This document shows, in pieces, positions 13,601-24,129 of a DNA stretch of 64,000 nt. Origin of the DNA: Halichoerus grypus (taxonomy: Eukaryota; Chordata; Mammalia; Carnivora; Phocidae); the NCBI RefSeq assembly GCF_964656455.1, contig NC_135715.1:38450603-38514602 (forward strand), given 5' to 3'. The notes under the pieces are model-generated. The model was not told the origin of the DNA. It did no database searches and was given only the letters and a program-made list of their open reading frames with translations. Position 1 is the first letter of the stretch. Each line of letters starts with the position of its first letter. The translations under genes were made by a program, and so were the position numbers.

Positions 13601-16008
13601 AATGAGGGACTCTAAAGGGGACTTTTTACAGTATTGTCAGCAGATGTAGTTCAGCAGTCAGGTTTTTCAAATATTACCTCTGTTGCAAAGAGTTATTTTG
13701 TCTAAGGACAAGTTCCATTCAGGACAACCTATATGCAATGACTAGTCCATGTGGGGATACAGAGTCTGGCTCCCTCACCCAAACTGAGGACAACATGGAA
13801 AGCCTATTCAATTTTCAAAGCCATCCATGGGCCCAGGAAAAGCTGGGCTGAAGCATGGCTTCTCTCTCTGACCACCATTTTTCCTTCCCTGCTTCCACAG
13901 GTATTGATCTTGAGGACCCTCCTCAACAAACATCCGGCGTACTAAACTCTATCTCAGAGTCAGCTTCCTAAGGAACCCAATAATCAACAATGATAAGGTA
14001 TTTCATTTAGTTAATGCAAATATAAATTTATCTTTCTATAATTTAGCTAGCCACACCAAGGCAAACATAATAGATGTCCCTATGCATGCCTTCCACCTGA
14101 TTCAAACTTTCCATCAATATAGAAGTTTTTCTCAAATAAGGAAGTTATCCTCTATCCTTGTCCTTGTGACTACAGTATCAAATGATTAAGGAGAATGAGG
14201 AAAATATGTGGCTTTTATTATTTTAGTGTACATTACCATGGCTCCTTAACAATATATTTATTATAGCTGTATTCAAAAACTACTACTTGATAGGAGTAAC
14301 CAGACTGACTCTCATCACTTCATTCCAAATTCACATCACTTTATTAGGCAATGGCAATACTCTGACCCTCTCTGCTTCTATTTGTAAGTACTAGTTTTTG
14401 TTTAAATGGTTCATGCCAAAGCCAATACATCGTATATCACTTGAGACTAAATAAGGAAGATTTTCACCAGCTTCATAAGCGATGCTTGTAAAAGAAAGGA
14501 ATGCATGCAGAGGAAAGACCATGAGGTCTATGAGGGTTCAGAAGACAAGGAGGATTTAGCTTGTTCCTTCCCTTTCTTAAGGACAAATGAGGAGGAGAGA
14601 ACTAAAGAGAGGTTGTCGGTGGGCACAGGAGTGACTCTCCCTCTGACCAAGGGAAAGATGTTCCCAGAGCAGGGGAACAAACAAAGGTGAGTAAATTCCT
14701 GCTAGTTGGAAGATAAGACTTCATTCTGAATAACCTATGCCATATCTATCCTGCCATTACATTTTTTTGAGGCAAATGAAGGCCAAAATTTTAATACATT
14801 CTACATTACATAAATTACCATAGTGTGTTTTGCTGTTTTGACCTTTTCAGCATTCCTTCTATAATTTGATTGGGCAGCTATTATACTTGCTTTCTGTTTA
14901 CAACATTTAACCTGAAAGGAAAAGAGTTATTGAGCCAAACAAGGAAAATACTAAAATAACACAGAGACTTAATTAGAGGTATAATGCATTGCAAGTCAAG
15001 GGACCAAAATGTCAGCAAGTCTGGAACTGCCTTGTGAGTTTCTTGATTGACAGAGGCAGCAAGAGAAGTGAAAATGATAAGTAAAGTGAGGACAACCAAA
15101 ACCAATTATTGGTATTATTCAAAGGTCATTTACATTAAGATTTTCTCTAATATATTAGATGCAATAATAAAAATGTTTTAAAAATAAATTCACAATTGAG
15201 GAATGTGAAATGTACTGAGTTTATGACAGAATACCTTTAGACAAATAATATCTGGCAGAACAAATCCAATCCACGAGGTGGCATTTCTTGAGTGCCTAGA
15301 ATGTATAACACATTGGGTTAGGAACTGAGTACAAATAAATATAATACATATTTCAAACAGCTTACAATCTCCAGCTGAAGTTGCAGACAATGCATGTGTA
15401 CTGACACAAATCCATACATCTGAGTGATTTTCCCCAAGAGCATTCAGCAACCTGAATGAAGAAGTAGTGGCAATGGAAAGTCGGATTGATTGAGGGTTGA
15501 ACTTTGCCAGTCAGTGTAACAGAAAGATTAAGGAACAAGGAAGTTGAGGTTGATTGTAAGATAGTGGTTTTAGTGAGTTCTAGGAGTATGATGAATAGAA
15601 TATTGTATGTGAAGTGGGGGAAGAAAGACACAGTGGACAGTAAAGAGAATATAGAGGGTTGTAAGGGAGGAAGCAAAGATTGGTTTGGAAATAAGTATAA
15701 ACAGAAATGCTGTGAAACTGGTACCTACATTTCTGATGCTGAACAAGAAAGACAGGGATTTGAGGCATGGTAGCAACAGCTGATATTTACCTTTGTGAGT
15801 ATAACAGAGAAAGAGTAATGAGAAAGACAACTACATCAGAGTACGTGAATCTTAATTTTTGAAATATAATTTAAATAAACTAATAAGAAAACTATCTTTA
15901 ACCCAATCAAAAACCCTAATTATATTCTATATTTTAATCAGTTAAGTTGTATTTTTAATTTCTTATAATCCACTAGATGCACAAAGCCTGCCATTGTGAA
16001 ATGACTCT
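10649..16008. other. Long unassigned stretch with remnants of old repeats
   Basis: No host exon supported. A (GTT)n run lies at about 12497-12511. The region about 13480-13965 looks like the tail of an ancient LTR or DNA element (CTCAGAGTCAGCTTCCTAAG near the end), unnamed. A block at about 15285-15365 resembles L2/MIR-age repeats. At 14505-14690 a short open frame ends beside a donor-like GGTGAGTAAA, but nothing else supports an exon. Confidence 0.4.
15285..15365 (+). repeat. L2-like ancient repeat fragment
   Basis: Reads TTTCTTGAGTGCCTAGAATG then ACACATTGGGTTAGGAACTG, followed by an ATACATATTTCAAACAGCTT-like segment. This follows the common 'tail-end' pattern (stem, size-limiting GTGCC, then GATACA...AGCTTACA) of L2-age fragments. 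Short and diverged, so the family call is tentative. Confidence 0.35.
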
Positions 16009-16023
16009 AAAAGTATAAAAATG

Positions 16024-16282
16024 GAAGGAGGAGCAAGATGGCGGAGAAGTAGGAGACCTAAATTTTGTCTGGTCCCAGGAATTCAGCTAGAGAGCTATCA
16101 AACCATTCTGAACACCTACAGACTCAACAGGATCAAAGAAAAGAATAGCAGTAACTCTCTGAACAGAAAAGCGACCACTTTCTGGAAGGTCTCTTCTGAT
16201 TTGTTTAGTGTATATATTTCTGGGGTCATTGTTACCCTGTTAGCATTATGTTCTCTCATTCATCTATTCTCCTCTGGACAAA
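16024..16282 (+). other. Short L1 leader (5' UTR) with splice-like junction
   Basis: The leader from the L1 5' end to the presumed ORF1 start codon is only 259 bp, whereas human L1 has about 0.9 kb and carnivoran L1s, as I recall them, more. The first ~165 bp ends TTTCTGGAAG at 16188. The next bases GTCTCTTCTGATTTGTTTAG begin the segment normally just upstream of ORF1. The discontinuity is my inference from familiarity with the family; no aligned copy is present in this window. Confidence 0.55.
16034..16044 (+). promoter_or_regulatory. YY1-like site at L1 5' end
   Basis: CAAGATGGCGG lies about 10 bp inside the element. In primate L1 a YY1 site of this form near the 5' end positions transcription initiation. 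Its presence supports the view that the 5' end is native. Confidence 0.5.
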
Positions 16283-17180
16283 ATGACAAGATGGAAAAAC
16301 TCACCTCAAAAAAAAAGAACAGGAGGCAGTACCTACTGCCAGGGACCTAATCAATATGGACATTAGTAAGATGTCAGAGCTAGAGTTCAGAATGACGATT
16401 ATAAAGATACTAGCTGGGCTTGTAAAAAGCATGGAAGGTACTAGAGAAACCTTTTCTGGAGAAATAAAAGAACTAAAATCTAACCGAGTTGAAATCAAAA
16501 AGGCTATTAATGAGGTGCAATAAAATATGGAGGCTGTAACTGCTAGGATAAATGAGGCAGAAGAAAGAATCAGTGAGATAGAAGACCAAATGATGGAAAA
16601 TAAAGAAGTTGAGAAAAAGAGAGATAAACAACACCTGGATCACGAGGGCAGAATTTGAGAGATAAGTGATACCATAAGATGAGACAATATTAGAATAATT
16701 GGGATCCCAGAGGAAGATGAAAGAGAGAGAGGGGCAGAAGGTGTATTGGAGCAAATTATAGCAGAGAAGTTCCCTACTTGAGGGAAGGAAACAGGCATTA
16801 AAATCCAGGAGGCGCAGAGAACCCCCATCAAAATCAATAAAAATAGGTCAACACCCTGACATCTAATAGTAAAACTTACGAGTCTCAGAGACAAAGAGAA
16901 AATCCTGAAAGTAGCTCGGGACAAGAGGTCTGTAACCTACAATGGTAGAAACATTAGATTGGCAACAGACCTATCCACAGAGACCTGGCAGGCCAGAAAG
17001 GGCTGGCATGATATATTCAGAGCACTAAATGAGAAAACTATGCAGCCAAGAATACTATATCCAGCCAGGCTGTTATTGAAAATAGAAGGAGAGGTAAAAA
17101 GCTTCCAGGACAAACAAAAACTAAAAGAATTTGCAAACACCCAACCAACTTTACAAGAAATATTGAAAGGGGTCCTCTAA
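16283..17180 (+). pseudogene. L1 ORF1 (RNA-binding chaperone) pseudogene
   Basis: ORF1p is the trimeric coiled-coil RNA-binding protein of the L1 particle. The presumed start codon is at 16283 (ACAAAATGACAAG) and the natural stop TAA at 17178-17180. A run of nine A at 16308-16316 appears one base too long and shifts the frame. Downstream, the reading frame that reaches the natural stop is interrupted by TAA at 16521, TGA at 16656, TGA at 16779 and TGA at 16857; at least two of these look like CGA-to-TGA decay. The C-terminal part is readable in 16959-17180 (ATDLSTETWQARKGWHDIFR and ILYPARLLLKIEGEVKSF), matching the conserved C-terminal domain of mammalian ORF1p. Overall length, about 299 codons, is near family size. 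Non-functional. Confidence 0.9.
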
Positions 17181-17258
17181 GCTAAGAGAGAGCCTAAAAG
17201 TAACAGACCAGAAGGAGCAGAGACAATATACAGTAACAGGCACCTTACAGGCAATACA
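17181..17258 (+). other. L1 inter-ORF spacer
   Basis: A 78-bp spacer between the ORF1 stop and the presumed ORF2 start at 17259, purine-rich and typical in size for a mammalian L1. Confidence 0.7.
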
Positions 17259-17374
17259 ATGGCACTAAATTCATATCTTTCAAGGTTACCCTGAATGTAA
17301 ATGGGCTAAATGCCCCGATCAAAAGACACAGGGTATCAGATTGGATAAAAAATAGGACCCATCAATATGCTGTC

Positions 17375-17613
17375 TGCAAGAGACTCATTTTATTTTATTT
17401 TATTTTATTTTTTTAAAGACTTTATTTATTTGAGAGAAAATGAGAAAAAGAGAGCACGAGAGGAGGGAGGGTCAAAGGGAGAGGCAGACTCCCTGCTGAG
17501 AAGGGAGCCCGATGCGGGACTCGATCCCGAGACTCCAGGATCATGACCTGAGCCAAAGGCAGTCGCTTAACCAACTGAGCCACCCAGGCACCCCATGCAA
17601 GAGATTCATTTTA
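17375..17613 (-). mobile_element. Can-SINE inserted in L1 ORF2 endonuclease
   Basis: An antisense SINE, 17393-17595, with an unusual (TTTTA)n tail in place of plain poly-T. It ends GAGCCACCCAGGCACCCC. Target-site duplication TGCAAGAGACTCATTTTA (17375-17392) and TGCAAGAGATTCATTTTA (17596-17613), one mismatch in 18. The target lies in the codons of the conserved endonuclease ETHF motif, so it splits the domain. It must be younger than the host L1. Confidence 0.95.
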
Positions 17614-18593
17614 GACCCAAAGCCACCTCCAGATTGAAAGTGAGGGGGTGGAAAACCATTTACCATGCTAATGGACACCAAAAGAAAGCTGGGGTGGCAA
17701 TCCTTATATCAGACAAATTAGATTTTAAACCAAAGACTATAATAAGAGATGAGGAAGGACACTATATCCTATTTAAAGGGTTTAACCAACAAGAAGATCT
17801 AACAATTGTAAATATCTATGCCCCTAACATGGGAGCAGCCAATTACATAGCCAATTAATAACAAAAGCAAAGAAACACATCGACAACTTTAACACCCCTC
17901 TCACTGAAATGGACAGATCATCTAAGCAAAAGATCAACAAGGAAATAAAGACTTTAAATGACACACTGGACTAAATGGACTTCACAGATATATTCAGAAT
18001 ATTCCATCCCAAAGCAACAGAATACACATTCTTCTCTAGTGCCCATGGAACATTCTCCAGAATAGATCACGTGCTAGGTCATAAATCAGGTCCCAACCGG
18101 TACCAAAAGATTGGGATCATTCCCTGCATGTTTTTGGACCATAATGCTTTGAAACTAGAACTCAATCACAAGAGGAAAGTCGGAAAGAACTCAAATACAT
18201 GGAGGCCAAAGAGCATCCTACTAAAGGATGAATGTCAACCAGGAAATTAAAGAAGAATTTTAAAAATTCATGGGAACAAATGAAAATGAAAACACAACTG
18301 TTCAAAATCTTTGGGATGCAGCAAAGGCAGTCCTAAAAGGAAAGTATATAGCAATACAAGCCTTTCTCAAGAAACAAGAAAGGTCTCAAATACACAACCT
18401 AACCCTATACTTAAAGGATCTGGAGAAAGAATAGCAAATAAAGCCTAAACCCAGCAGGAGAAGAGAAATAATAAAGATCAGAGCAGAAATCAATGAAATA
18501 GAAACCAAAAGAACAGTAGAACAGATCAATGAAACTAGGAGCTTGTTCTTTGAAAGAATGAATAAGATTGATAAACCCCTGGCCAGACTTATC

Positions 18594-18613
18594 AAAAAAA
18601 AAAAAAAAAAAAA
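18594..18613 (+). repeat. A20 tract inside L1 ORF2
   Basis: Twenty consecutive A replace what is normally a short lysine-rich stretch (…[10 protein letters not shown]…) between the endonuclease and RT parts. Probably slippage expansion after insertion. Confidence 0.85.
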
Positions 18614-20234
18614 GAGAAATGACCCAAATAAATAAAATCATGAATGAAAGAGGAGAGATCACAACCAACACCAAAGAAATACAAACAATTATAAGAACAT
18701 ATTATGAACAACTCTATGCCAGCAAATTAGATAATCTGGAAGAAATGGATGTATTCCTAGAGAGGTATAAACTACCAAAACTGAACCAGGAAGAAATAGA
18801 AAACCTGAATAGACTTATAACCACTAAGGAAATTGAAGCAGTAATCAAAAATCTCCCAACAAATAAGAGCCCAGGGCCAGATGGCTTCCCAGGGGAATTC
18901 TACCAAACATTTAAAGAAGAATTAATACCTATTCTGAAACTGTTCCAAAAAACAGAAATGGAAGGAAAACTTCCAAACTCGTTTTATGAGGCCACCATTA
19001 CCTTGATCCCCAAACCAGACAAAGACCCCATCAAAAAGGAGAATTACAGACCAATATCCCTGATGAACAAGGATGCAGACATTCTCACCAAAATACTAGC
19101 CATAGGATCCAACAGTACATTAAAAGTTCATTCACCACACCCAAGTGGGATTTATTCCTGAGCTACAAGGTTGGTTCAACATCCACAAATCAATCAATGT
19201 GATACAACACATTAATAAAAGAAAGAACAAGAACCATATGATTCTCTCAATAGATGCAGAAAAAGCATTTGACAAAGTACAGCATCCTTTCTTGATCAAA
19301 ACTCTTCAGAGTGTAGGGATAGAGGGTACATACCTCAATATCATAAAAGCCATATATGAAAAGCCCACAGGCAATATCATTCTCCATGGGGAAAAACTGA
19401 GAGCTTTCACCCTAAGGTCAGGAACATGGCAGGGATGTCCACTATTACCACTGCTATTCAACGTAGTACTAGAAGTCCTAGCCACAGCAATCAGACAACA
19501 TAAAGAAATAAAAGGCATCCGAATCAGCAAAGAAGAAGTCAAACTCTCACTCTTTGCAGATGATATGATACTTTATGTGGAAAACCCAAAAGACTCCACC
19601 CCAAAACTGCTAGAATTCATACAGGAATTCAGTAAAGTGGCAGGATATAAAACCAATGCACAGAAATCAGTGGCATTCCTATACACCAACAACAAGACAG
19701 AAGAAAGATAAATTAAGGAGTCGATCCCATTTACAACTGCACCCAAAACCATAAGATACCTAGGAATAAATCTAACCAAAGAGGCAAAGGATCTGTACCC
19801 AGAAAACTATAGAATACTCATGAAAGAAATTGAGGAAGACACAAAGAAATGGAAAAACCTTCCATGCTCATGGATTGGAAGAAAAAATATTGTGAAGATG
19901 TCAATGCTACCTAGAGCAATCTACACATTTAATGCAATCCCTATCAAAATACCACCCACTTTTTTCAAAGAAATGGAACAAATAATCCTAAAATTTGTAT
20001 GGAACCAGAAAAGACCCCGAATAGCCAGAGGAATGTTTAAAAAGAAAAGAAAAGCTGGTGGCATCACAATTCTGGACTTCAAGCTCTATTACAAAGCTGT
20101 CATCATCAAGACAGTACGGTACTGGCACAAAAACAGACACATAGATCAATGGAACAGAATAGAGAGCCCAGAAATGGACCCTCAACTCTATGGTCAACTA
20201 ATCTTCGACAAAGCAGGAAAGAATGTCCAATGGA

Positions 20235-20258
20235 AAACTTCTGTTTTGACAGAAGTTT
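20235..20258 (+). repeat. Perfect 10-bp hairpin inside L1 ORF2
   Basis: AAACTTCTGT - TTTG - ACAGAAGTTT forms a perfect 10-bp stem with a 4-nt loop. In related L1 copies, as I know them, the sequence passes directly from GGAAAA to AGACAGTCT, so about 20 bp looks inserted here. It ends the open frame (TGA shortly after). Confidence 0.7.
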
Positions 20259-21294
20259 GACAGTCTTTTCAACAAATGGTGTTGGGAAAATTGGACAGCC
20301 ACATGCAGAAGAATGAAACTGGACCATTTCCTTACACCACACACAAAAATAGGCTCAAAATGGATGAAAGACCTAAATGTGAGACAGGATTCCATCAAAA
20401 TCCTAGAGGAGAACACAGGCAGCAACCTCTTCAACCTCAGCCACAGCAACTTTTTCCTAGAAACATCGCCAAAGGCAAGGGAAGCAAGGACAAAAATGAA
20501 CTATTGGTACTTCATCAAGATAAAAAGCTTTTGCACAGCAAAGCGAACAGTCAACAAAACCAAAAGATGACTGACAGAATGGGAGAAGATATTTGCAAAT
20601 GACATATCAGATAAAGGGCTAGTATCCAAAATCTATAAAGAACTTATCAAACTCAACACCCAAAGAACAAATGATCTAATCAAGAAATGGGCAGAAGACA
20701 TGAAGAGACATTTTTCCAAAGAAGATATCCAAATGGCCAACAGACACATGGAAAAGTGCTCAACATCGCTCGGCATCAGGGAAATCCAAATCAAAACCTC
20801 AATGAGATACCACCTCACACCAGTCAGAATGGCTAAAATTAACAAGTCAGGAAATGACAGATGTTAGCAAAGATGCAGAGAAAGGGGAACCTTCCTACAC
20901 TGTTGGTGGGAATGCAAGCTGGTGCAGCCACTCTGGAAAACAGTATGGAGGTTCCTCAAAAAGTTGAAAATAGAGCTATCATAGGACCCAGCAATTGTAC
21001 TACTGGGCATTTACCCCAAAGATACAAATGTAGTGTTCCGAAGGGGTACGTGCACCCCAGTGTTCATAGCCGCAATGTCCACAATAACCAAACTTTGGAA
21101 AGAGCCAAGATGTCCATCGACAGATGAATGGATAAAGAAGATGTGTTATATATATATCCAATGGAATATTATGCAGCCATCAAAAAATTGAAATCTTGCC
21201 ATTTGCAAGGATTTGGATGGAACTAGAGGGTATTATGCTAAGTGAAGTAAGTCAATCAGAGAAAGACATGTATCATATGACCTCACTGATATGA

Positions 21295-21753
21295 GGAATT
21301 CTTAATCTCAGGAAACAAACTGAGGGTTGCTGGAGTGGGGGGGGGTGGGAGGGATGGGGTGGCTGGGTGATAGACATTGGGGAGGGTATGTGCTATAGTG
21401 AGCATTGTGAACTGCGTAAGACTGATGAATCACAGACCTGTACCTCTGAAACAAATAATACATTATATGTTAAAAAAAAATAAAGGAGATAGTAGGAAGG
21501 GAAAAATGAAGGGGGTGATATCGGAGAGGGAGACGAACCATGAAAGACTCTGGACTCTGAGAAACAAACTGAGGGTTCTAGAGGGGAGGGGGGGTTAGCC
21601 TGGTGATAGGTATTAAAGAGGGCACGTATTAAATGGAGCACTGGGTGTTATACACAAACAATGAATCATGGAACACTACAACAAAAACTAATGATGTAAT
21701 GTATGATGATTAACATAACATAATAAAAGAAAAGAAAAGGAAAAGAAAAAAAG
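21295..21753 (+). other. L1 3' UTR with G-rich tract and A-rich tail
   Basis: After the ORF2 stop the 3' UTR holds a G-rich tract at about 21331-21372 (GGAGTGGGGGGGGTGGGAGG, then GGGATGGGGTGG) able to form G-quadruplexes. A second G-rich block is at about 21579-21595. The G-rich polypurine tract is a conserved hallmark of mammalian L1 3' UTRs. An internal AATAAA sits at 21479-21484 after an A-run, and the terminal AATAAA at 21722-21727 is followed by an AAAAG-repeat tail. Confidence 0.85.
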
Positions 21754-21768
21754 AAAAGTATAAAAATG

Positions 21769-22244
21769 ATTATAAAACTAGTTCCCCAAAATATACCAAT
21801 GCCCATACATTCAAAATAGTACTACTTTTCAAAGTAGCCTGAATCTAGATCTAAAAATGGTATGTGGTTGAATGACTTTAAATTTCCTTGGTTGATGATA
21901 TTTCTAAATCATTGATTTATGATTCTCATATAAATCTCATATAAATCAATATAGGCACATTCTTTAAAAATAAGACATAAACCAAAATAATTAATACTGT
22001 CTAGTTTTGTTTGCCAGAAATTTCAATTTTCTAAACTTCTAAAAATAATACAAAATATATTCTAGTATTTCATATTATTGCATGCTAATAGTGCAAATAC
22101 TCTGGAAAGACTTGTTACCAAAACAAAAACAAAAACAAGAACACAAAACCCCAAATTCCCAGTAAAAACTTACAATATCGTGTGCTAGCAGGCTTTCAAG
22201 AGGTAAAGGCAATCTCTACAAATCCTATTCTTCAAAGAGGGAAA
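21769..22244. other. AT-rich flank, nothing recognised
   Basis: Sequence between the full L1 and the next older L1. No feature beyond A-rich microsatellite-like (AAAAC)n near 22120-22140. Confidence 0.5.
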
Positions 22245-22336
22245 TTGAGATTCTATTTCTGAGAAGATGGAGTAGATATACTTTTCCTTATTCTTCCCTC
22301 TAGTTATATATAAATTCCTGGACATTGCATATAAAA

Positions 22337-22581
22337 CAAACATAAGGATGGGGCTCCTGAGTGGCTCAGTCAGTTAAGCATCTGACTCTTGGTTTTGGCT
22401 CAGGTCATGATCTCGGGGTAGTGAAATCGAGCCCCACCTGGGACTCCACGCTTAGCATGGTGTTTGTTTGAGATTCTCTGCCTCTCCCTCTGCCTCTCCT
22501 CCTGCGCACATGCTCGCTCTCTCTCTCTTTCTTTCTCTCCCTCAAATAAATAAATAAATACAATAAAGCAAACATAAGGAT
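22337..22581 (+). mobile_element. Can-SINE, sense, in old L1
   Basis: GGGGCTCCTGAGTGGCTCAG head near 22350 and a (CT)n then AAATAAATAAATAAATAC tail, ending 22568. Target-site duplication CAAACATAAGGAT at 22337-22349 and 22569-22581. It is more diverged than the copies at 41 and 57 kb, with a CTGACTCTTGGTTTTGGCTC body, so it belongs to an older subfamily. Confidence 0.93.
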
Positions 22582-22735
22582 AATCTGAAAATGTAGAGAA
22601 AAAAAGGCAAACTAGCTAGAGAACAAGGGGACCCAAGGAACAACAAGGCAGTAAGGCCCTAGGGTTTCTTTTTGCCTCATATACCCAGGATTTGGAGCTG
22701 AAAGAAGCCAGCAACCCAGAACGACAATTGGTGCC

Positions 22736-22760
22736 AAAAAAAAAAAAAAAAAAAAAAAAA
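22736..22760 (+). repeat. A25 homopolymer
   Basis: Twenty-five consecutive A (22736-22760), bordered by a G. It could be the tail of an unrecognised 5'-truncated retro-insertion, but no duplication could be found. Confidence 0.85.
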
Positions 22761-23449
22761 GCCTGCTCTTTCTAGCCAAAAGAGCAGGAAAAAAATGCAA
22801 CATAGCAAAACAACATTGTTAAACATTAACTGTTCTACATCAACCACTACCATAGGAAACACTAAAACTGTAGTCCCATCCTTAAGAGCAAAGGCTTAGT
22901 CAGGAGCCTAGACTTTCACTTTTGCCAGGAACTAACAAGGCACTAACTTCTTGCTAGGGTAGTGTCAGAGAAAGCTAAGTAGTGAGCTAGAACTTAGTCC
23001 CTTCTAGTTCTAACATTCACCATCTGGCCCCACTATCCCACCCCACTCCCACCGCTGCCTGGCATTGTTAAAGTCCCACTCCTCTTCACTGGTAGGAAGA
23101 GTCAAATGGGAATTTTAGAGCTAACAAATACAACATGCAAGATAAAAAACTCAATAGATGGACTTAACAGCAGAATGGAGAGTATAGAGGAAAAATCAGT
23201 GAATTTAAAGATAGAACAGTAGAAATTATCCAATATGAAAGAGAAAATGAGAGGGGAAAAAAAGGAGTATCAGTGACCTGTGTGATTATAACAAATTACT
23301 TAATATTTATGTCACCAGAATTCCAGAAGGCAAGGAGAAGGAAGCTAAAAAGAAGCTTTCAGGGCTGAAAAGAATTTGAAGAAATAATGGCTGAAAACTT
23401 CTCAAATTTGACAAAAGACCTAGATCTACAGATTCAAAAAACTGAGTGA

Positions 23450-23472
23450 AACACACACACACACACACACAC
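23450..23472 (+). repeat. (AC)n microsatellite
   Basis: About eleven AC repeats in the old L1 ORF1 remnant. A candidate length-polymorphic marker. Confidence 0.9.
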
Positions 23473-24129
23473 CCTAAGACACATGGCTATCCAACTTTGA
23501 AAATTAAGGATAAAGAAAAATCTTGAAAACAGCAAGTGTATAATAACACCTTACCTACAGATGTAAAACAATTAGAATGATATCAGGTTTTTCATCAGAA
23601 ATCATATAGGTCAGGAGGGGGTGGGACTACATTTTTCAAGTGCTGATAGAAAGGAAATGTCAACTCAAAATTCGATATCCAGAGAAAATATTCTTCAAGA
23701 ATGAAAGGGGTATCAAAATATTCTCAGATGAAGAAAATCCATGAGAATTTATCACCAGACTTACCCTAAAAGATTGGCTAAAGGAGATTCTCTTTACAGA
23801 AAAGAAATGATACAAGAACTCTTAGAACATTAGGAAGAAAGAAATAGCAGAAAAAATAAAGTTGGGGAAAATGCAGTACTTTTGCTTTCTTCTCTTGAGT
23901 GTTACAAATTTTGTTTGATCGTTGAAGCAAAAATTTAATATTGTCTGTTTTGGTTTTAAATATATGTAGGAAAGAAATTTAAGACAATCATGTTATTAAC
24001 AAGTGAGGCAAAAGAGCAGAATGATAGGTTTCTACATTTCACCCTACCTGGTAAAATGTCAACATGAATCTACTGTGATAGGCTCTGTACATATTATGGG
24101 ATACTATAGAGATACACTCAAAGCAATCC

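Larger units (their letters stand above)
17259..21294 (+). pseudogene. L1 ORF2 (endonuclease-reverse transcriptase) pseudogene
   Basis: ORF2p nicks target DNA and reverse-transcribes L1 RNA. The start ATGGCACTAAATTCATATC is at 17259; a one-base loss near 17285 shifts frame before LNVNGLN (17291). The endonuclease domain is broken by a SINE at 17393-17595. It resumes at 17596 with IHFRPKATSRLKVRGWKT, then loses frame near 17858. At 18134-18145 the catalytic SDHN motif reads LDHN, a Ser-to-Leu change. RT parts are readable: [13 protein letters not shown] and [12 protein letters not shown] in 18568-19161, then [16 protein letters not shown] and the catalytic FADD (19553-19564) in 19145-19711, ending at an in-frame TAA. 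Further pieces are 19820-20260 and 20276-21127. The natural stop is TGA at 21292-21294. At least five frame breaks or stops make it non-functional. Confidence 0.93.
16009..21768 (+). mobile_element. L1: Carnivoran LINE-1, 5'-end intact, ORFs broken
   Basis: A non-LTR retrotransposon of about 5.73 kb (16024-21753), including a later SINE. It is bounded by a perfect 15-bp target-site duplication AAAAGTATAAAAATG at 16009-16023 and 21754-21768. The 5' end GAAGGAGGAGCAAGATGGCG resembles the known native start of mammalian L1 RNA (human L1 also starts with a GGAG...CAAGATGGC block), so this copy is not 5' truncated in the usual way. Order: leader 16024-16282, ORF1 remnant 16283-17180, ORF2 remnant 17259-21294, G-rich 3' UTR, AATAAA at 21722-21727 and an AAAAG-rich tail. 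Neither ORF is intact, so the copy cannot move on its own. It is still close to what I would expect of a consensus, which suggests moderate age. The leader is far shorter than a usual L1 5' UTR, with a splice-like join at about 16188/16189. Confidence 0.95.
22245..24125 (+). mobile_element. Old L1 (L1M age) 5' part and ORF1 remnant
   Basis: A degraded sense-strand L1. The start near 22260 has TCTGAGAAGATGGAGTAG, an L1 5'-end-like block. The ORF1-like C-terminal part is at about 23340-23850, recognisable from AATGGCTGAAAACTTCTCAA, GAAAACAGCAAGTGTATAAT, TCAGAAATCATATAGGTCAG, CCAGAGAAAATATTCTTCAA and CTAAAAGATTGGCTAAAGG. These mirror the ORF1 organisation in the younger copy at 16 kb (…CCAGGCTG… / …TACAAGAAATATTGAAAGG). 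Contains a SINE (22350-22568), an A25 tract (22736-22760) and a (CA)n run. No open frame survives. Confidence 0.7.

Noticed and set aside
14505..14690. Possible exon with donor-like GGTGAGTAAA at its end
   Set aside because: No acceptor, no partner exon and no recognisable peptide. A lone donor-like sequence is expected by chance.
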